From Mucilaginibacter sp. CSA2-8R (GTDB lineage: Bacteria > Bacteroidota > Bacteroidia > Sphingobacteriales > Sphingobacteriaceae), in NCBI RefSeq assembly GCF_038806765.1, contig NZ_CP152389.1, positions 3,596,001-3,660,000 on the forward strand: DNA of 64,000 nucleotides, given 5' to 3'. Position numbers and translations under genes: made by a program. The number at the start of each line of letters is the position of its first letter. Positions within the stretch are counted from its first letter, which is position 1. Under the pieces are notes generated by a model. That model searched no databases and was not told where the DNA came from. It saw only the letters and a list, made by a program, of their open reading frames with translations. Below are positions 6,707 to 15,616 of this stretch, piece after piece.

Positions 6707-9043
6707 ATGCCATATACTTTGGGTAAATTATTTTGCTGCCTTGCCTTTTTACTTTGTTCGCTATCTGCCGTGGCACAAAAAAAGTTCACCCTTAGTGGCA
6801 CTATCAGAGATGCTGCTACTGGCGAAACGCTGATAGGTGCTTCTGTAATTATGCAGGCGGCCGGCGGCCGCGTGGGCACCTCTACCAACGCTTACGGCTT
6901 TTACTCCCTAACCGGCGCCGAAGGCACTTACAATGTTACCATTAGCTATATTAGTTACCAGCCCATTATAAAAAGTGTTACACTTAATAAAAATACATTG
7001 CTCAACATTGAGCTTAAGGCCGGATCGGAATTGCAGGAGGTAGTGGTAAGGGCCGGCGACCGTAAAAACGAAAATGTACGCAGTCCGCAGATGGGTGTTG
7101 AGCAAATTGATATGAAGCTGCTGGACAATATCCCCGTATTGTTTGGCGAAAAAGACGTGCTCAAAACCATTCAACTATTGCCGGGTGTAAAATCGGGCGG
7201 CGAGGGCAATACCGGCTTTTTTGTACGCGGCGGCGCATCCGACCAAAACCTTATTTTGTTAGATGAGGCAACGGTTTACAATTCGTCGCACTTGCTTGGC
7301 TTCTTTTCTACCTTTAATGCCGATGCTATTAAAAATGCTGATTTGTATAAAGGTGGCATGCCCGCACAATATGGCGGCAGGCTATCATCGGTTTTAGATG
7401 TTAAGATGGATGACGGCAACAATAAGAACTTTGCTATGCAAGGGGGCCTGGGCCTCATCGCCTCCAGATTAAAAGTGGAAGGACCGCTGATTAAAGATAA
7501 AAGTTCGTTTATGATTAGCGCCCGCCGTACGTATATCGACTTTTTGCTCAAGGCCTCACCCGATACGGCAATTAAAGGTAATACCCTAAATTTTTACGAT
7601 TTAAACGCCAAGTTTAACTACAAATTTAACGACAAAAACACTGTTTACCTGTCGGGCTATTTTGGTCAGGATAACATCGGTATTAAGGATCTTTTTGCCA
7701 ACAACTGGGGCAACACCACCGGAACCCTACGCTGGAACCATGTTTTTAACAGCAGGTTATTTTCTAATACTTCGCTTATTTATAACAAATACAGCTACAT
7801 CATTGAGCTGTTAGATGACGTTAATAATTTTAAGGTAACGTCGCTTATTCGAGATTTCAATTTGAAGCAGGATTTTCAATACTTCAGCAATAAGCATACG
7901 TTGCGCTTTGGCTTGCAGGCCACCCACCACCGTATTGCACCATCCGATATCAGCACAAGCACCACATCCAGCTTTAACAATTTATCAATTGAAAACCGCT
8001 ACGGTGTCGAAACCTCTGCTTACTTGTCTGACGAGTATGTAGTGAACCAGCACCTGAGTTTGTTGTATGGCTTGCGGGCCAGTTGGTTTGCGCTGTTAGG
8101 CCCGGGCACTTTCAGCACTTATAATGCTGCCGGTGATGTTACCTCTTTTGCTACTTATGGCAGTGGCCGTATTGCCAAAAATTATTTCAACCTGGAGCCA
8201 CGCTTTTCGGCAAGCTATCTTTTTAATGACGAAAACTCGGTAAAGGCCTCTTACAACCGCAATACACAGAATATCCATATCCTATCCAACACGGGTTCCA
8301 GCTCGCCTACCGACCAGTATGTGATGAGCAGTAACAACATCCGCCCCGAAATTGCCGACCAGGTAGCCCTAGGTTATTTTAAAAATATAAAGGATAATAC
8401 ATTTGAGTTTTCGGGCGAGGTGTATTACAAGTGGATGCAAAATCAGATTGAGTACAAAAATGCAGCACGCCTGATCGCCAACGCCAGCGTTGAGTCGCAA
8501 TTACTGTTTGGCACCGGCCGTGCTTACGGCTTGGAACTGTTTGCCAAAAAACGGGTAGGCAAACTTAACGGCTGGTTAAGCTATACCCTGTCGCGCACGG
8601 AGCGTAAGTTTACCGGGCTGAACAATGGCAATTACTTTCCGGCCCGGCAAGACCGCACACACGATGTAGCCCTGGTGGGTATTTACAAACTGAGCAAACG
8701 CTGGACGCTATCTGCCAACTATATTTACAGCACCGGAAACGCTGTTACCTACCCGGCCGGTAAATATCAGTTAGGTGGCATCACCACTTATTACTATACG
8801 GAGCGCAATGCCAACCGACTACCCTACACCAGCCGCCTTGATTTAAGCGCTACGCTGGAGGGTAAAGACACCGGCAAACGTTTCCACTCAAGCTGGTCGT
8901 TCGGTTTATACAATGCGCTCAACCGTAAAAACCCTTATTCGGTAGATTTTCGCAACGTGCCATCCGACCCTACCCGGACAGAAGCTGTACAAACTTCGTT
9001 GTTTGGGATTATCCCATCCGTAACCTGGAATTTTAAGTTTTAA
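6707..9043 (+). CDS. TonB-dependent receptor with carboxypeptidase-regulatory-like N-terminal domain
   Basis: A 778-residue outer membrane receptor. In order: signal peptide (MPYTLGKLFCCLAFLLCSLS then AVAQ), a CarboxypepD_reg-like beta-sandwich (FTLSGTIRDAATGETLIGASV), a plug domain (LLPGVKSGGEGNTGFFVRGG, DQNLILLDEATVYN), and a C-terminal barrel ending in an aromatic-rich strand (PSVTWNFKF). I chose the ATG at 6707 because it gives a standard signal peptide; the frame is open back to 6590. A weak promoter-like TACTTTTA lies about 20 bases upstream. The next gene, a DUF4249 lipoprotein, begins four bases after the stop, a pairing common in Bacteroidota. The ligand is unknown; iron complexes or a small peptide/glycan are possible. 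Confidence 0.9.
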   Translation: MPYTLGKLFCCLAFLLCSLSAVAQKKFTLSGTIRDAATGETLIGASVIMQAAGGRVGTSTNAYGFYSLTGAEGTYNVTISYISYQPIIKSVTLNKNTLLNIELKAGSELQEVVVRAGDRKNENVRSPQMGVEQIDMKLLDNIPVLFGEKDVLKTIQLLPGVKSGGEGNTGFFVRGGASDQNLILLDEATVYNSSHLLGFFSTFNADAIKNADLYKGGMPAQYGGRLSSVLDVKMDDGNNKNFAMQGGLGLIASRLKVEGPLIKDKSSFMISARRTYIDFLLKASPDTAIKGNTLNFYDLNAKFNYKFNDKNTVYLSGYFGQDNIGIKDLFANNWGNTTGTLRWNHVFNSRLFSNTSLIYNKYSYIIELLDDVNNFKVTSLIRDFNLKQDFQYFSNKHTLRFGLQATHHRIAPSDISTSTTSSFNNLSIENRYGVETSAYLSDEYVVNQHLSLLYGLRASWFALLGPGTFSTYNAAGDVTSFATYGSGRIAKNYFNLEPRFSASYLFNDENSVKASYNRNTQNIHILSNTGSSSPTDQYVMSSNNIRPEIADQVALGYFKNIKDNTFEFSGEVYYKWMQNQIEYKNAARLIANASVESQLLFGTGRAYGLELFAKKRVGKLNGWLSYTLSRTERKFTGLNNGNYFPARQDRTHDVALVGIYKLSKRWTLSANYIYSTGNAVTYPAGKYQLGGITTYYYTERNANRLPYTSRLDLSATLEGKDTGKRFHSSWSFGLYNALNRKNPYSVDFRNVPSDPTRTEAVQTSLFGIIPSVTWNFKF

Positions 9044-9047
9044 CTAG

Positions 9048-9866
9048 ATGAAAAAATTGGTTTACCTGTTTTGTTTAGCCATTAGTCTTTCAGGCTTGCT
9101 AACGTCTTGCCAAAAAGTGATTGATATTGATGTGAATACATCACCCTCGCAATTGGTGATTGAGGGCAACATTACTAACATTCGCGAAACGCAGTTTATA
9201 AAAATTAGCCGCTCGGTTGCTTACACGGCTACCAACGTTTATCCTGCCGTTTCGGGCGCAACGGTGCAAGTGAGTGATAATGCAGGGAACACCTATCGTT
9301 TTGCCGAAACCGCAGCTGGTTCGGGCTTATATAGTTTTGGGCCGTTGCGTGGCGTATCAGGCCGTACTTATACGCTCCGGATTACGGTAGACGGGCAGAC
9401 TTACACTGCAAACTCGGTAATGCCCAACCCCGTGAGGACAGACTCATTAACCTTAAGCAAAATCACCTTTGGCAGTAATTCGCGCACCATCGTATCGGTT
9501 AACTTTACCGACCCTAAAGGCGTAGCTAACCAGTACCGGTTTATACAATACATCAATGGCAAGCAGGTAAACCGTATATATGTAATTGACGACCGCTTAA
9601 CCGATGGTAACCGCATTAAGCAGGATCTGTATTTTGATGATGACGATTTTGAAAGTGACAAACTCATGAGCGGAGATATAGCCCGTGTTGAGATACAGTG
9701 CATTGACAAACCGGTGTTTGACTATTTTTTCACTTTTAGGCAGCAAAGCCGTGGCGGCCCCGGTGGCGGCACTACGCCGGGCAACCCGCCATCAAATATT
9801 GACAATGGCACCCTCGGATATTTTAGCGCACATACCTATCAAACCATTGAAATAAAAATTCCATAA
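9048..9866 (+). CDS. DUF4249 family lipoprotein, partner of the TonB-dependent receptor
   Basis: A 272-residue lipoprotein. The signal peptide ends in the lipobox LLTSC with the acylated cysteine at residue 21, followed by QKVIDIDVN, and then a beta-rich body containing SQLVIEGNITN and ISRSVAYTATN that is typical of DUF4249. A Gly/Pro-rich stretch (SRGGPGGGTTPGNPPS) lies near the C-terminus. DUF4249 genes normally follow TonB-dependent receptors, and here the two are only four bases apart, so co-transcription is nearly certain. By analogy with SusD, it may sit on the outer leaflet and assist the receptor; this is inference. Confidence 0.85.
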   Translation: MKKLVYLFCLAISLSGLLTSCQKVIDIDVNTSPSQLVIEGNITNIRETQFIKISRSVAYTATNVYPAVSGATVQVSDNAGNTYRFAETAAGSGLYSFGPLRGVSGRTYTLRITVDGQTYTANSVMPNPVRTDSLTLSKITFGSNSRTIVSVNFTDPKGVANQYRFIQYINGKQVNRIYVIDDRLTDGNRIKQDLYFDDDDFESDKLMSGDIARVEIQCIDKPVFDYFFTFRQQSRGGPGGGTTPGNPPSNIDNGTLGYFSAHTYQTIEIKIP

Positions 9867-9908
9867 CCGAAAGGACATTACTTTTACTATTTACCAATAA
9901 AAAGACGG

Positions 9909-9916
9909 TAAATTTG
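9909..9916 (+). promoter_or_regulatory. TAnnTTTG box, probable promoter of the MFS gene
   Basis: TAAATTTG is an exact match, 57 bases before the ATG. A second near-match (TAAATTTTG, 9961-9969) lies four bases before the ATG. Confidence 0.45.
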
Positions 9917-9973
9917 CAGCCGTATTAAAATAAGCAATCTTGTACAACTGTTGCTTGTAATAAATTTTGCTGC

Positions 9974-11125
9974 ATGACTGAAACAACGGCTACACTTTCT
10001 TACCCCAAACACTATTTACGGTTTGCCGTTGGGATGGTGTTTTTTTTACCGGGATTGATATTTGCCAGTTGGGCATCGCGCATTGCTACGATACAACAAA
10101 CCTTAAACTTATCTGACGCAGCGCTGGGCGCTATCCTGTTTTCTATCCCGGTTGGATTGATGGCCTCTTTGCCTTTAGCCGGATGGATGATATCGCACAT
10201 CGGCAGCCGCAAACTGGCCATCATTGGTATTATAGTTTACGGAATAGCGCTGATTGGATTGGGTTATGCGCCAAATGTTACCTCATTAATTGCCTGCATG
10301 GTGTTTTACGGCTTTGCCAGCAACACCGTAAATATAGCTGTAAACACCCAGGCCGTAGCCACCGAGAAAGTTTATGGCAAGCCCATTATGGCCTCGTTTC
10401 ATGGTTTATGGAGCCTGGCAGGTTTTGCAGGTGCCGGAATCGGTACTTTTATGATTGGCAAGGGCGTTGTGCCTATTCATCATTTTACCTACATCGTTTT
10501 AGTGGTTATTTTGGGAGTAATTGTTTGCCAGCGTTATCTTTTTAACGACAGCTCGACGGGCGATACCGGACCAGCCTTTGCCCTGCCCGACCGGCCTTTA
10601 ATCAAATTAGGCATCATTGCCTTTTGTTCCCTCATTTGCGAAGGCGCCATGTTTGACTGGAGCGTAATCTATTTTAAAAAAGTAATACATGCCCAGGCCG
10701 GATGGATGGCTGCCGGTTATACATCATTTATGTGCACCATGGCTTTAGGCCGTTTTGTAGCCGACTGGTTTGCCGAACGTTTTGGCTTAAAGCAAATACT
10801 GCAGTTAAGCGGGTTGCTTACTGCATCTGGTTTAATGGTTGCGGTTATATTTCCGCACCTGTACACCGCCATGATTGGCTTTTTACTGGTAGGCTTCGGC
10901 GTATCATCAGTAGTACCTATGGTTTACAGCGTAGCCGGTCGCTCCAAAACGATGTCGCCCGGGCTGGCATTGGCAGCAGTATCAACCATTGGCTTTGTGG
11001 GTTTTTTGGTTGGCCCGCCTGTTATAGGCTTTGTTGCCGGTGCGTTTAGTTTACGTGTAAGCTTTGTTTTAATAGCTGTGATGGGCTTGTGTGTAACGGC
11101 CCTGTCGAGCAAGCTTAAACTTTAA
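9974..11125 (+). CDS. MFS transporter, YbjJ/FucP-like
   Basis: A 383-residue polytopic protein with about 12 hydrophobic segments. The loop between helices 2 and 3 has the major facilitator motif in the form GWMISHIGSRK. The phrases ASWASRIATIQQTLNLSDAALG and NIAVNTQAVATEK place it near the YbjJ branch, whose substrates are mostly unknown, with sugars or aromatic compounds suggested. Expected in the inner membrane as a proton-coupled carrier. It converges on the signal peptidase gene, leaving five bases between the stops. No catabolic or biosynthetic genes sit next to it that would reveal the substrate. Confidence 0.8.
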   Translation: MTETTATLSYPKHYLRFAVGMVFFLPGLIFASWASRIATIQQTLNLSDAALGAILFSIPVGLMASLPLAGWMISHIGSRKLAIIGIIVYGIALIGLGYAPNVTSLIACMVFYGFASNTVNIAVNTQAVATEKVYGKPIMASFHGLWSLAGFAGAGIGTFMIGKGVVPIHHFTYIVLVVILGVIVCQRYLFNDSSTGDTGPAFALPDRPLIKLGIIAFCSLICEGAMFDWSVIYFKKVIHAQAGWMAAGYTSFMCTMALGRFVADWFAERFGLKQILQLSGLLTASGLMVAVIFPHLYTAMIGFLLVGFGVSSVVPMVYSVAGRSKTMSPGLALAAVSTIGFVGFLVGPPVIGFVAGAFSLRVSFVLIAVMGLCVTALSSKLKL

Positions 11126-11130
11126 ACCAA

Positions 11131-12237
11131 TTACCGTATCGGTTTCATAATCCGGTTCCAGCGGACTTTGTTGAGCAACGTTGCTGACGAATCTGTACTG
11201 AACCAGGTAATCATGGCCTTGCCTACTATGTGGTCTTCGGGCACGTAACCCCAAAAGCGCGAATCGAGTGAGTTATGGCGATTATCGCCCATCATCCAGT
11301 AATAATTCATTTTAAAGGTATAACGGTCGGCCGGTTTGCCGTTAATTGAAACTTTACCGTTTCTGGCCTCCACACGGTTACCTTCGTACAACTCAATGGC
11401 CCTGCGGTAAAGAGCCATAGTTGAATCGTTAAGGGCAATACTCATCCCTCGTTTAGGCATCACTAAGGGGCCGAAGTTATCTATATTCCAGGTAAATTTG
11501 GGATTATGCGGAAACACTTCTGCATCATACCGGCCAGCCGGGTCAATTACCGGCGCTACCTTTTTAATATTGCTGTATTGCTTAAAAGCAGCTAAACTAT
11601 GGGTCGGTATGTTGACGACGAGTGATGTATCATTTAACTGCTGCAAAATTTCCATACGGAGTTCTTGTAACAATTTGGGGTTAAGGGTATTGCCGTCAGT
11701 AGTTACATGATAAGTAGTTTCCTGATCCGGCGCTTCGGGTGCTGACTTACCGTTGATAAAAACACGGCCGTTAATAATGCGCAGTTCATCGCCGGGTGTG
11801 GCCTGGCAACGTTTGATTAAATTGGTGCGCACATCTACCGGCCGGCCATACGCCGGATCGGCTTCTTCGGGTTTGTTAAAAACCACAATGTCGCCTTTCT
11901 TGACTTCGGATAATCCAGGCAGGCGAAAATAACGCAGCTTAATACCGTCCCAATAAGTTTTAATATTGTTGCTGGTTACGGTCGACTCTAAAAATGGAAT
12001 AGCCACCGGCGTCATTGGCATACGGGGCCCATAATGTATTTTACTAACAAACAAGTAGTCGCCGGTTAGCAAGCTACCTTCCATCGATCCTGATGGTATA
12101 GCATAAGCAGAAAACAGTAAGCCGCGAACCAAAGTAGATGCCACCAGGGCAAACAAGATGGCATCACCCCATTCGCGAACTTTAGATTTTTTTACCTTGG
12201 GCGACGGATTGCGCCTAAACCAGTTGAATACAGACAT
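11131..12237 (-). CDS. lepB: Signal peptidase I
   Basis: A 368-residue membrane serine protease that removes signal peptides on the outer face of the inner membrane. One N-terminal transmembrane segment (about 25-45) precedes the catalytic serine S51 in IPSGSMEGSL. The general-base lysine K142 is in NLIKRCQATPGD. The C-terminal signature GDNRHNSLDSRFWG is complete. It is longer than the E. coli enzyme family core because of insertions around residues 75-110 and 165-290, as is usual in Bacteroidota. The start (MSVFNWFRRNPSP) gives a short basic cytoplasmic tail. It supports the many secreted proteins seen in this window. Confidence 0.95.
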   Translation of the reverse strand: MSVFNWFRRNPSPKVKKSKVREWGDAILFALVASTLVRGLLFSAYAIPSGSMEGSLLTGDYLFVSKIHYGPRMPMTPVAIPFLESTVTSNNIKTYWDGIKLRYFRLPGLSEVKKGDIVVFNKPEEADPAYGRPVDVRTNLIKRCQATPGDELRIINGRVFINGKSAPEAPDQETTYHVTTDGNTLNPKLLQELRMEILQQLNDTSLVVNIPTHSLAAFKQYSNIKKVAPVIDPAGRYDAEVFPHNPKFTWNIDNFGPLVMPKRGMSIALNDSTMALYRRAIELYEGNRVEARNGKVSINGKPADRYTFKMNYYWMMGDNRHNSLDSRFWGYVPEDHIVGKAMITWFSTDSSATLLNKVRWNRIMKPIR

Positions 12238-12301
12238 AAGGGTAGCAATTAAGTTATACCTCTATCTGACCAGCTATACCTCAACTTGTTACAACGCCAC
12301 T

Positions 12302-12577
12302 TTACTTTTTACCGGTATTTAAATCCTGGTCGGTCGGGTTTAAAACATACTCATGGCTTTCGCCGGCATGCCGCAGTATAAATTTAAGCCGTTCGGCAGG
12401 CACCGTAATATCTAAAGCCAGCGTGGCTATCACATCGGGCAGGTTTTCCATAATGGTAGATACCTGGCTGCCATCGGGTAAATCAACCAGTATATCATTA
12501 CCCATCGGTTTAATTTTCCAGTCTTTAATTTGGGCATTATTGAGTACTTCAATCCACTTTTCTTGATATGCATTCAT
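12302..12577 (-). CDS. Conserved small protein, unknown function
   Basis: A 91-residue soluble protein (MNAYQEKWIEVLNNAQIKDW at the start, a mixed alpha/beta pattern, and a polar tail DQDLNTGKK). No motif was recognised. It lies 64 bases upstream of lepB on the same strand and might be transcribed with it. Codon use looks like its neighbours, and the frame is long and clean enough to believe. Function unknown. Confidence 0.55.
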   Translation of the reverse strand: MNAYQEKWIEVLNNAQIKDWKIKPMGNDILVDLPDGSQVSTIMENLPDVIATLALDITVPAERLKFILRHAGESHEYVLNPTDQDLNTGKK

Positions 12578-12723
12578 TTTTTGGCGTTTTATTCATAAAG
12601 CACTTAGCTCTTAAAATGTTTTGTCATCAGTTTTTAGGTACCGGTAGCAGGTAGCATTACAAACCATGCGTCATGCCAAATCAACAATTTTCAGGCTAAC
12701 AATATTAGCATCGTTATTTTTCT

Positions 12724-12731
12724 TAATTTTG
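12724..12731 (+). promoter_or_regulatory. TAnnTTTG box seven bases before the exonuclease/GIY-YIG gene
   Basis: TAATTTTG is an exact match to the -7 consensus. The ATG at 12739 starts seven bases later, predicting an almost leaderless mRNA. Confidence 0.5.
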
Positions 12732-12738
12732 ATATTAG

Positions 12739-14121
12739 ATGTATGCAATTGTTGATATTGAGACTACGGGCGGGCATGCCAGCGCTAACGGAATTACAGA
12801 AATAGCCATCTGTATTCATGATGGTAAAGAGGTAATTCAGCGCTACCAGACTTTAATTAATCCGGGCAAAGAAATCCCGATTTATATACAAACCCTTACC
12901 GGTATCAGTAATGATATGGTACAGGATGCGCCTTATTTTAAAGAAGTAGCTTATGATATTTACCACCTTATACAGGGGCACATCTTTGTTGCGCATAACG
13001 TAAATTTCGATTATTCTTTTGTAAAATATCACCTTGCTGCTGCTGGGTACGATTTGCAATGCGCCAAGCTATGTACAGTACGTTTGAGCCGTAAGATTTT
13101 GCCGGGCAAGACCTCATATAGCTTGGGTAAGCTTTGCCACCAGTTGGGTATTGGCAACTCGGCCAGGCACCGCGCCGCCGGCGATGCAGATGCCACGGCC
13201 GAACTATTTTCGCTGCTGCTGGAGAATGACAGCAACCAGCACATTCCCGAAGCGTTAAAGCAACGCTCGAAAGAACAGGTGCTGCCGCCTAACCTGCACC
13301 GCAGCTTTATTGATAAACTGCCGCCTACACCGGGCGTGTATTACTTTCACGATAACAAAGGGAAGGTAGTTTATGTAGGTAAAGCGGTAAATATTAAAAA
13401 GCGGGTGGCCAGCCATTTTAGCGGCAACAACTCGGGCGCACAGCGGCAGGATTTTATGCGCAATATTCACCAAATCAGTTTCCAGGAATGCGGCACGGAG
13501 CTTATGGCGCTGCTTACCGAGGCTGTAGAAATTAAGCGCCTTTGGCCTAAGTTTAACCGCTCGCAAAAAAAGCTGGAATTTAACTTTGGCTTATACACCT
13601 ACGAAGACCAGCGCGGATACCTACGGATCGCTGTAGACAAGCGCCGTAAATACTCGACCCCGGTACATACCTGTAGCTCGCTGCTAGAAGGGCGAAATGT
13701 TTTACTAAAGCTGATTGACGCATACCAGTTATGCCCAAAGTTTTGCTTCATCCAAAAAAATAATGATACCTGTACAGGTGCCTTGCAAGCTCAGTGCGCC
13801 TGCACCGGCCACGAAAGCGTAGAAGATTATAACCAAAAAATACAGCAGGCCATTGACGGCTTAAAACAAACCCTGCCTACTTTTGCCATACGCGATGAAG
13901 GACGGACCAGCGACGAGCATAGCTGTATTTTGATTGAAGAAGGCCGCCTTTACGGTATGGGCTATATTTCGCATTATTTTGAGGTGAACTCTCTATCGCA
14001 ACTCAAAAACCATTTAACGCCTTACCCCGGTAATGACTATATGCACAACATGATTATTAATCATGCGGAAGAGCATCCGTGGAAAAAAGTTGCGTTTACG
14101 GAGTTGCGGGAGATGGCGTGA
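12739..14121 (+). CDS. DEDDh 3'-5' exonuclease fused to a GIY-YIG (UvrC/Cho-like) endonuclease
   Basis: A 460-residue two-nuclease fusion. Residues 1-165 form a DnaQ-like exonuclease: D6 and E8 in IVDIETTGG, D91 in NVNFDYSF, and H144 and D149 in RHRAAGDADA. Residues 195-275 form a GIY-YIG domain: GVYYF, VYVGKAVNIKKR and the glutamate in LTEAVEIKRLWPKFN. Behind it lies a cysteine cluster (C332, C336, C345, C353, C355) with spacing like the Fe-S-binding cysteines of UvrC. Comparable PolC-epsilon/UvrC-type fusions are known in other bacteria and are thought to help nucleotide excision or interstrand repair. The start is set by the promoter seven bases upstream. It converges on the Fic gene. Confidence 0.88.
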   Translation: MYAIVDIETTGGHASANGITEIAICIHDGKEVIQRYQTLINPGKEIPIYIQTLTGISNDMVQDAPYFKEVAYDIYHLIQGHIFVAHNVNFDYSFVKYHLAAAGYDLQCAKLCTVRLSRKILPGKTSYSLGKLCHQLGIGNSARHRAAGDADATAELFSLLLENDSNQHIPEALKQRSKEQVLPPNLHRSFIDKLPPTPGVYYFHDNKGKVVYVGKAVNIKKRVASHFSGNNSGAQRQDFMRNIHQISFQECGTELMALLTEAVEIKRLWPKFNRSQKKLEFNFGLYTYEDQRGYLRIAVDKRRKYSTPVHTCSSLLEGRNVLLKLIDAYQLCPKFCFIQKNNDTCTGALQAQCACTGHESVEDYNQKIQQAIDGLKQTLPTFAIRDEGRTSDEHSCILIEEGRLYGMGYISHYFEVNSLSQLKNHLTPYPGNDYMHNMIINHAEEHPWKKVAFTELREMA

Positions 14122-14140
14122 GGGAAAGATTTAATTATAG

Positions 14141-15514
14141 CTATTCTTTTTGAAGTTCTTTAGTTATTTCATTTTTCAAGTTACTAAAGAATGCTTTTAT
14201 AAAGTTCACTTTGTCTTCCTGAGTCAAATGCTCGTGATATAACTTTTTAATGATGAAACTGCTTTGCGGCCCCGTTAAGACATAATCAAAGATGTTGAAT
14301 TGTACTGAAAACCCACAAGCTATATCAAAATTTCTTTTGGAATTTTTGAATCCATAATACTTACCTCTTACAATCAAACCGTCAATCATAGTACTTTTTT
14401 GTATTTGATTAATCATGTTAGTTATCATATCGCTTTTATTGGTATATTTCACCTCGTGGTTATGATGACCTGATGTTTTTAAATTTAAAGACATCGAATA
14501 ATCGAAAAAAAATTCAGTAAAGTCATTTGCTTTGGTAACAATACTACTCAACAAGGGTTGAATATCATTTAGTAGTATGGATTTATAATTTTCTACTGTT
14601 TTTTTCTCTTTAACGTCAACATTATTTCTCAACTCCATTCTAAACAAGGCCAACTCTTTATCAATATCGCTTTCATCTTCAATGTCCTGCCCGTTAATTG
14701 CCTTTATATAAATTGACAAAGAATTTTCAACCCTTTCCGCAATGTACTCAACGAAAGGCCAAAAGTCTCTCTTATCAGCTTGGCTTAAAAGCGAGTAATA
14801 ATTATCTTTATCGTCGTTTTTGATAACGGCAACAGGATACCCATGACGCATTAAAATTAAATTCATCAAAATTCGTGTCATCCTTCCATTACCGTCGTCG
14901 AATGGATGAATAGCAACAAAGCGGTGATGAAATAAAGCTGCGATAACGATGGGATGAATGCTGCTATCTTCAATAGCGGCATTATACCATTGCATCAAAT
15001 CATTCATCTTGGCAGGCGTCTCCTCGGGCGTAGCGTAATAGTGAATTTCGCCTGTTCGGGTTTTTACGTGGTTAGGCAGCTTTTTGTACTCGCCTGACGT
15101 AAGCATCTTCGTTGTCGGCGTTCCATCGGCAGTCTGCGCTGCAATTTTGTGGGGCTCTCCAAGAATCACCTCATGCAGGCCACGAATATCTGTTTCGGTC
15201 AAAGGTCTGCCATCTTGAACCATTTGCATTAAAAATTCAATTGCTGCATTGTGTCCCTGAATATCCAGATGGTCTTTCAACGGTTTGCCTTTAGCGGTAA
15301 CACCGTGCTGTAATAAAGCATTTGTTTCTCCGTAACTAAGTTTGTTCCCTTCAATAGCGTTAGAATTATAATTCCAGTCCAAACGCAGCTTTTGCATTAC
15401 TTTACCGGCAATCTCGTCCGGAAGCGGGCGCACGGCATCAATTTGATTTTTTAGTTCATCAATACGCTCAAAAATCTCAACTTTGCTAAATTCTTTCTCT
15501 AACGTCAGGTTCAT
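14141..15514 (-). CDS. Fic family protein (AMPylation enzyme) with N-terminal inhibitory helix
   Basis: A 457-residue protein. The catalytic Fic loop HPFDDGNGR is at residues 203-211 with all key residues (H, F, D/E position D, GNGR) present, so transfer of AMP or another nucleotide part to a target hydroxyl is predicted. The inhibitory motif SNAIEG (S-x3-E-G) at 51-56 makes it a class II Fic protein that can self-inhibit. About 170 residues beyond the Fic core form a region I do not recognise. That part is encoded by much more AT-rich DNA (two sampled 60-base lines 23-30% GC against 55% in a line of the Fic-core part). It has its own promoter and no antitoxin gene. Target unknown. Confidence 0.88.
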   Translation of the reverse strand: MNLTLEKEFSKVEIFERIDELKNQIDAVRPLPDEIAGKVMQKLRLDWNYNSNAIEGNKLSYGETNALLQHGVTAKGKPLKDHLDIQGHNAAIEFLMQMVQDGRPLTETDIRGLHEVILGEPHKIAAQTADGTPTTKMLTSGEYKKLPNHVKTRTGEIHYYATPEETPAKMNDLMQWYNAAIEDSSIHPIVIAALFHHRFVAIHPFDDGNGRMTRILMNLILMRHGYPVAVIKNDDKDNYYSLLSQADKRDFWPFVEYIAERVENSLSIYIKAINGQDIEDESDIDKELALFRMELRNNVDVKEKKTVENYKSILLNDIQPLLSSIVTKANDFTEFFFDYSMSLNLKTSGHHNHEVKYTNKSDMITNMINQIQKSTMIDGLIVRGKYYGFKNSKRNFDIACGFSVQFNIFDYVLTGPQSSFIIKKLYHEHLTQEDKVNFIKAFFSNLKNEITKELQKE

Positions 15515-15518
15515 GGGT

Positions 15519-15549
15519 TAAAGATAATTTAACTTGCCACTGTAACAAA
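15519..15549 (-). promoter_or_regulatory. Promoter of the Fic gene
   Basis: On the minus strand TTTG (15549-15546), a 19-base spacer and TATCTTTA (15526-15519) give a near-perfect Bacteroidota promoter. The ATG starts four bases after the -7 box, predicting a leaderless transcript and fixing the start codon. Confidence 0.65.
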
Positions 15550-15616
15550 ATGCGTCGTCTGTTATCTAATATTTAATACTAAATTCATCAACTTAAACAA
15601 CTGACCTCCTTTTACC

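Noticed and set aside
10183..10545. 120-codon frame inside the MFS gene
   Set aside because: Shadow frame: the MFS reading shows continuous family motifs and membrane segments through the same bases.
14141..15514. Fic protein considered as the toxin of a two-gene toxin-antitoxin pair
   Set aside because: No small antitoxin gene lies beside it, and the inhibitory motif is carried in the same protein.
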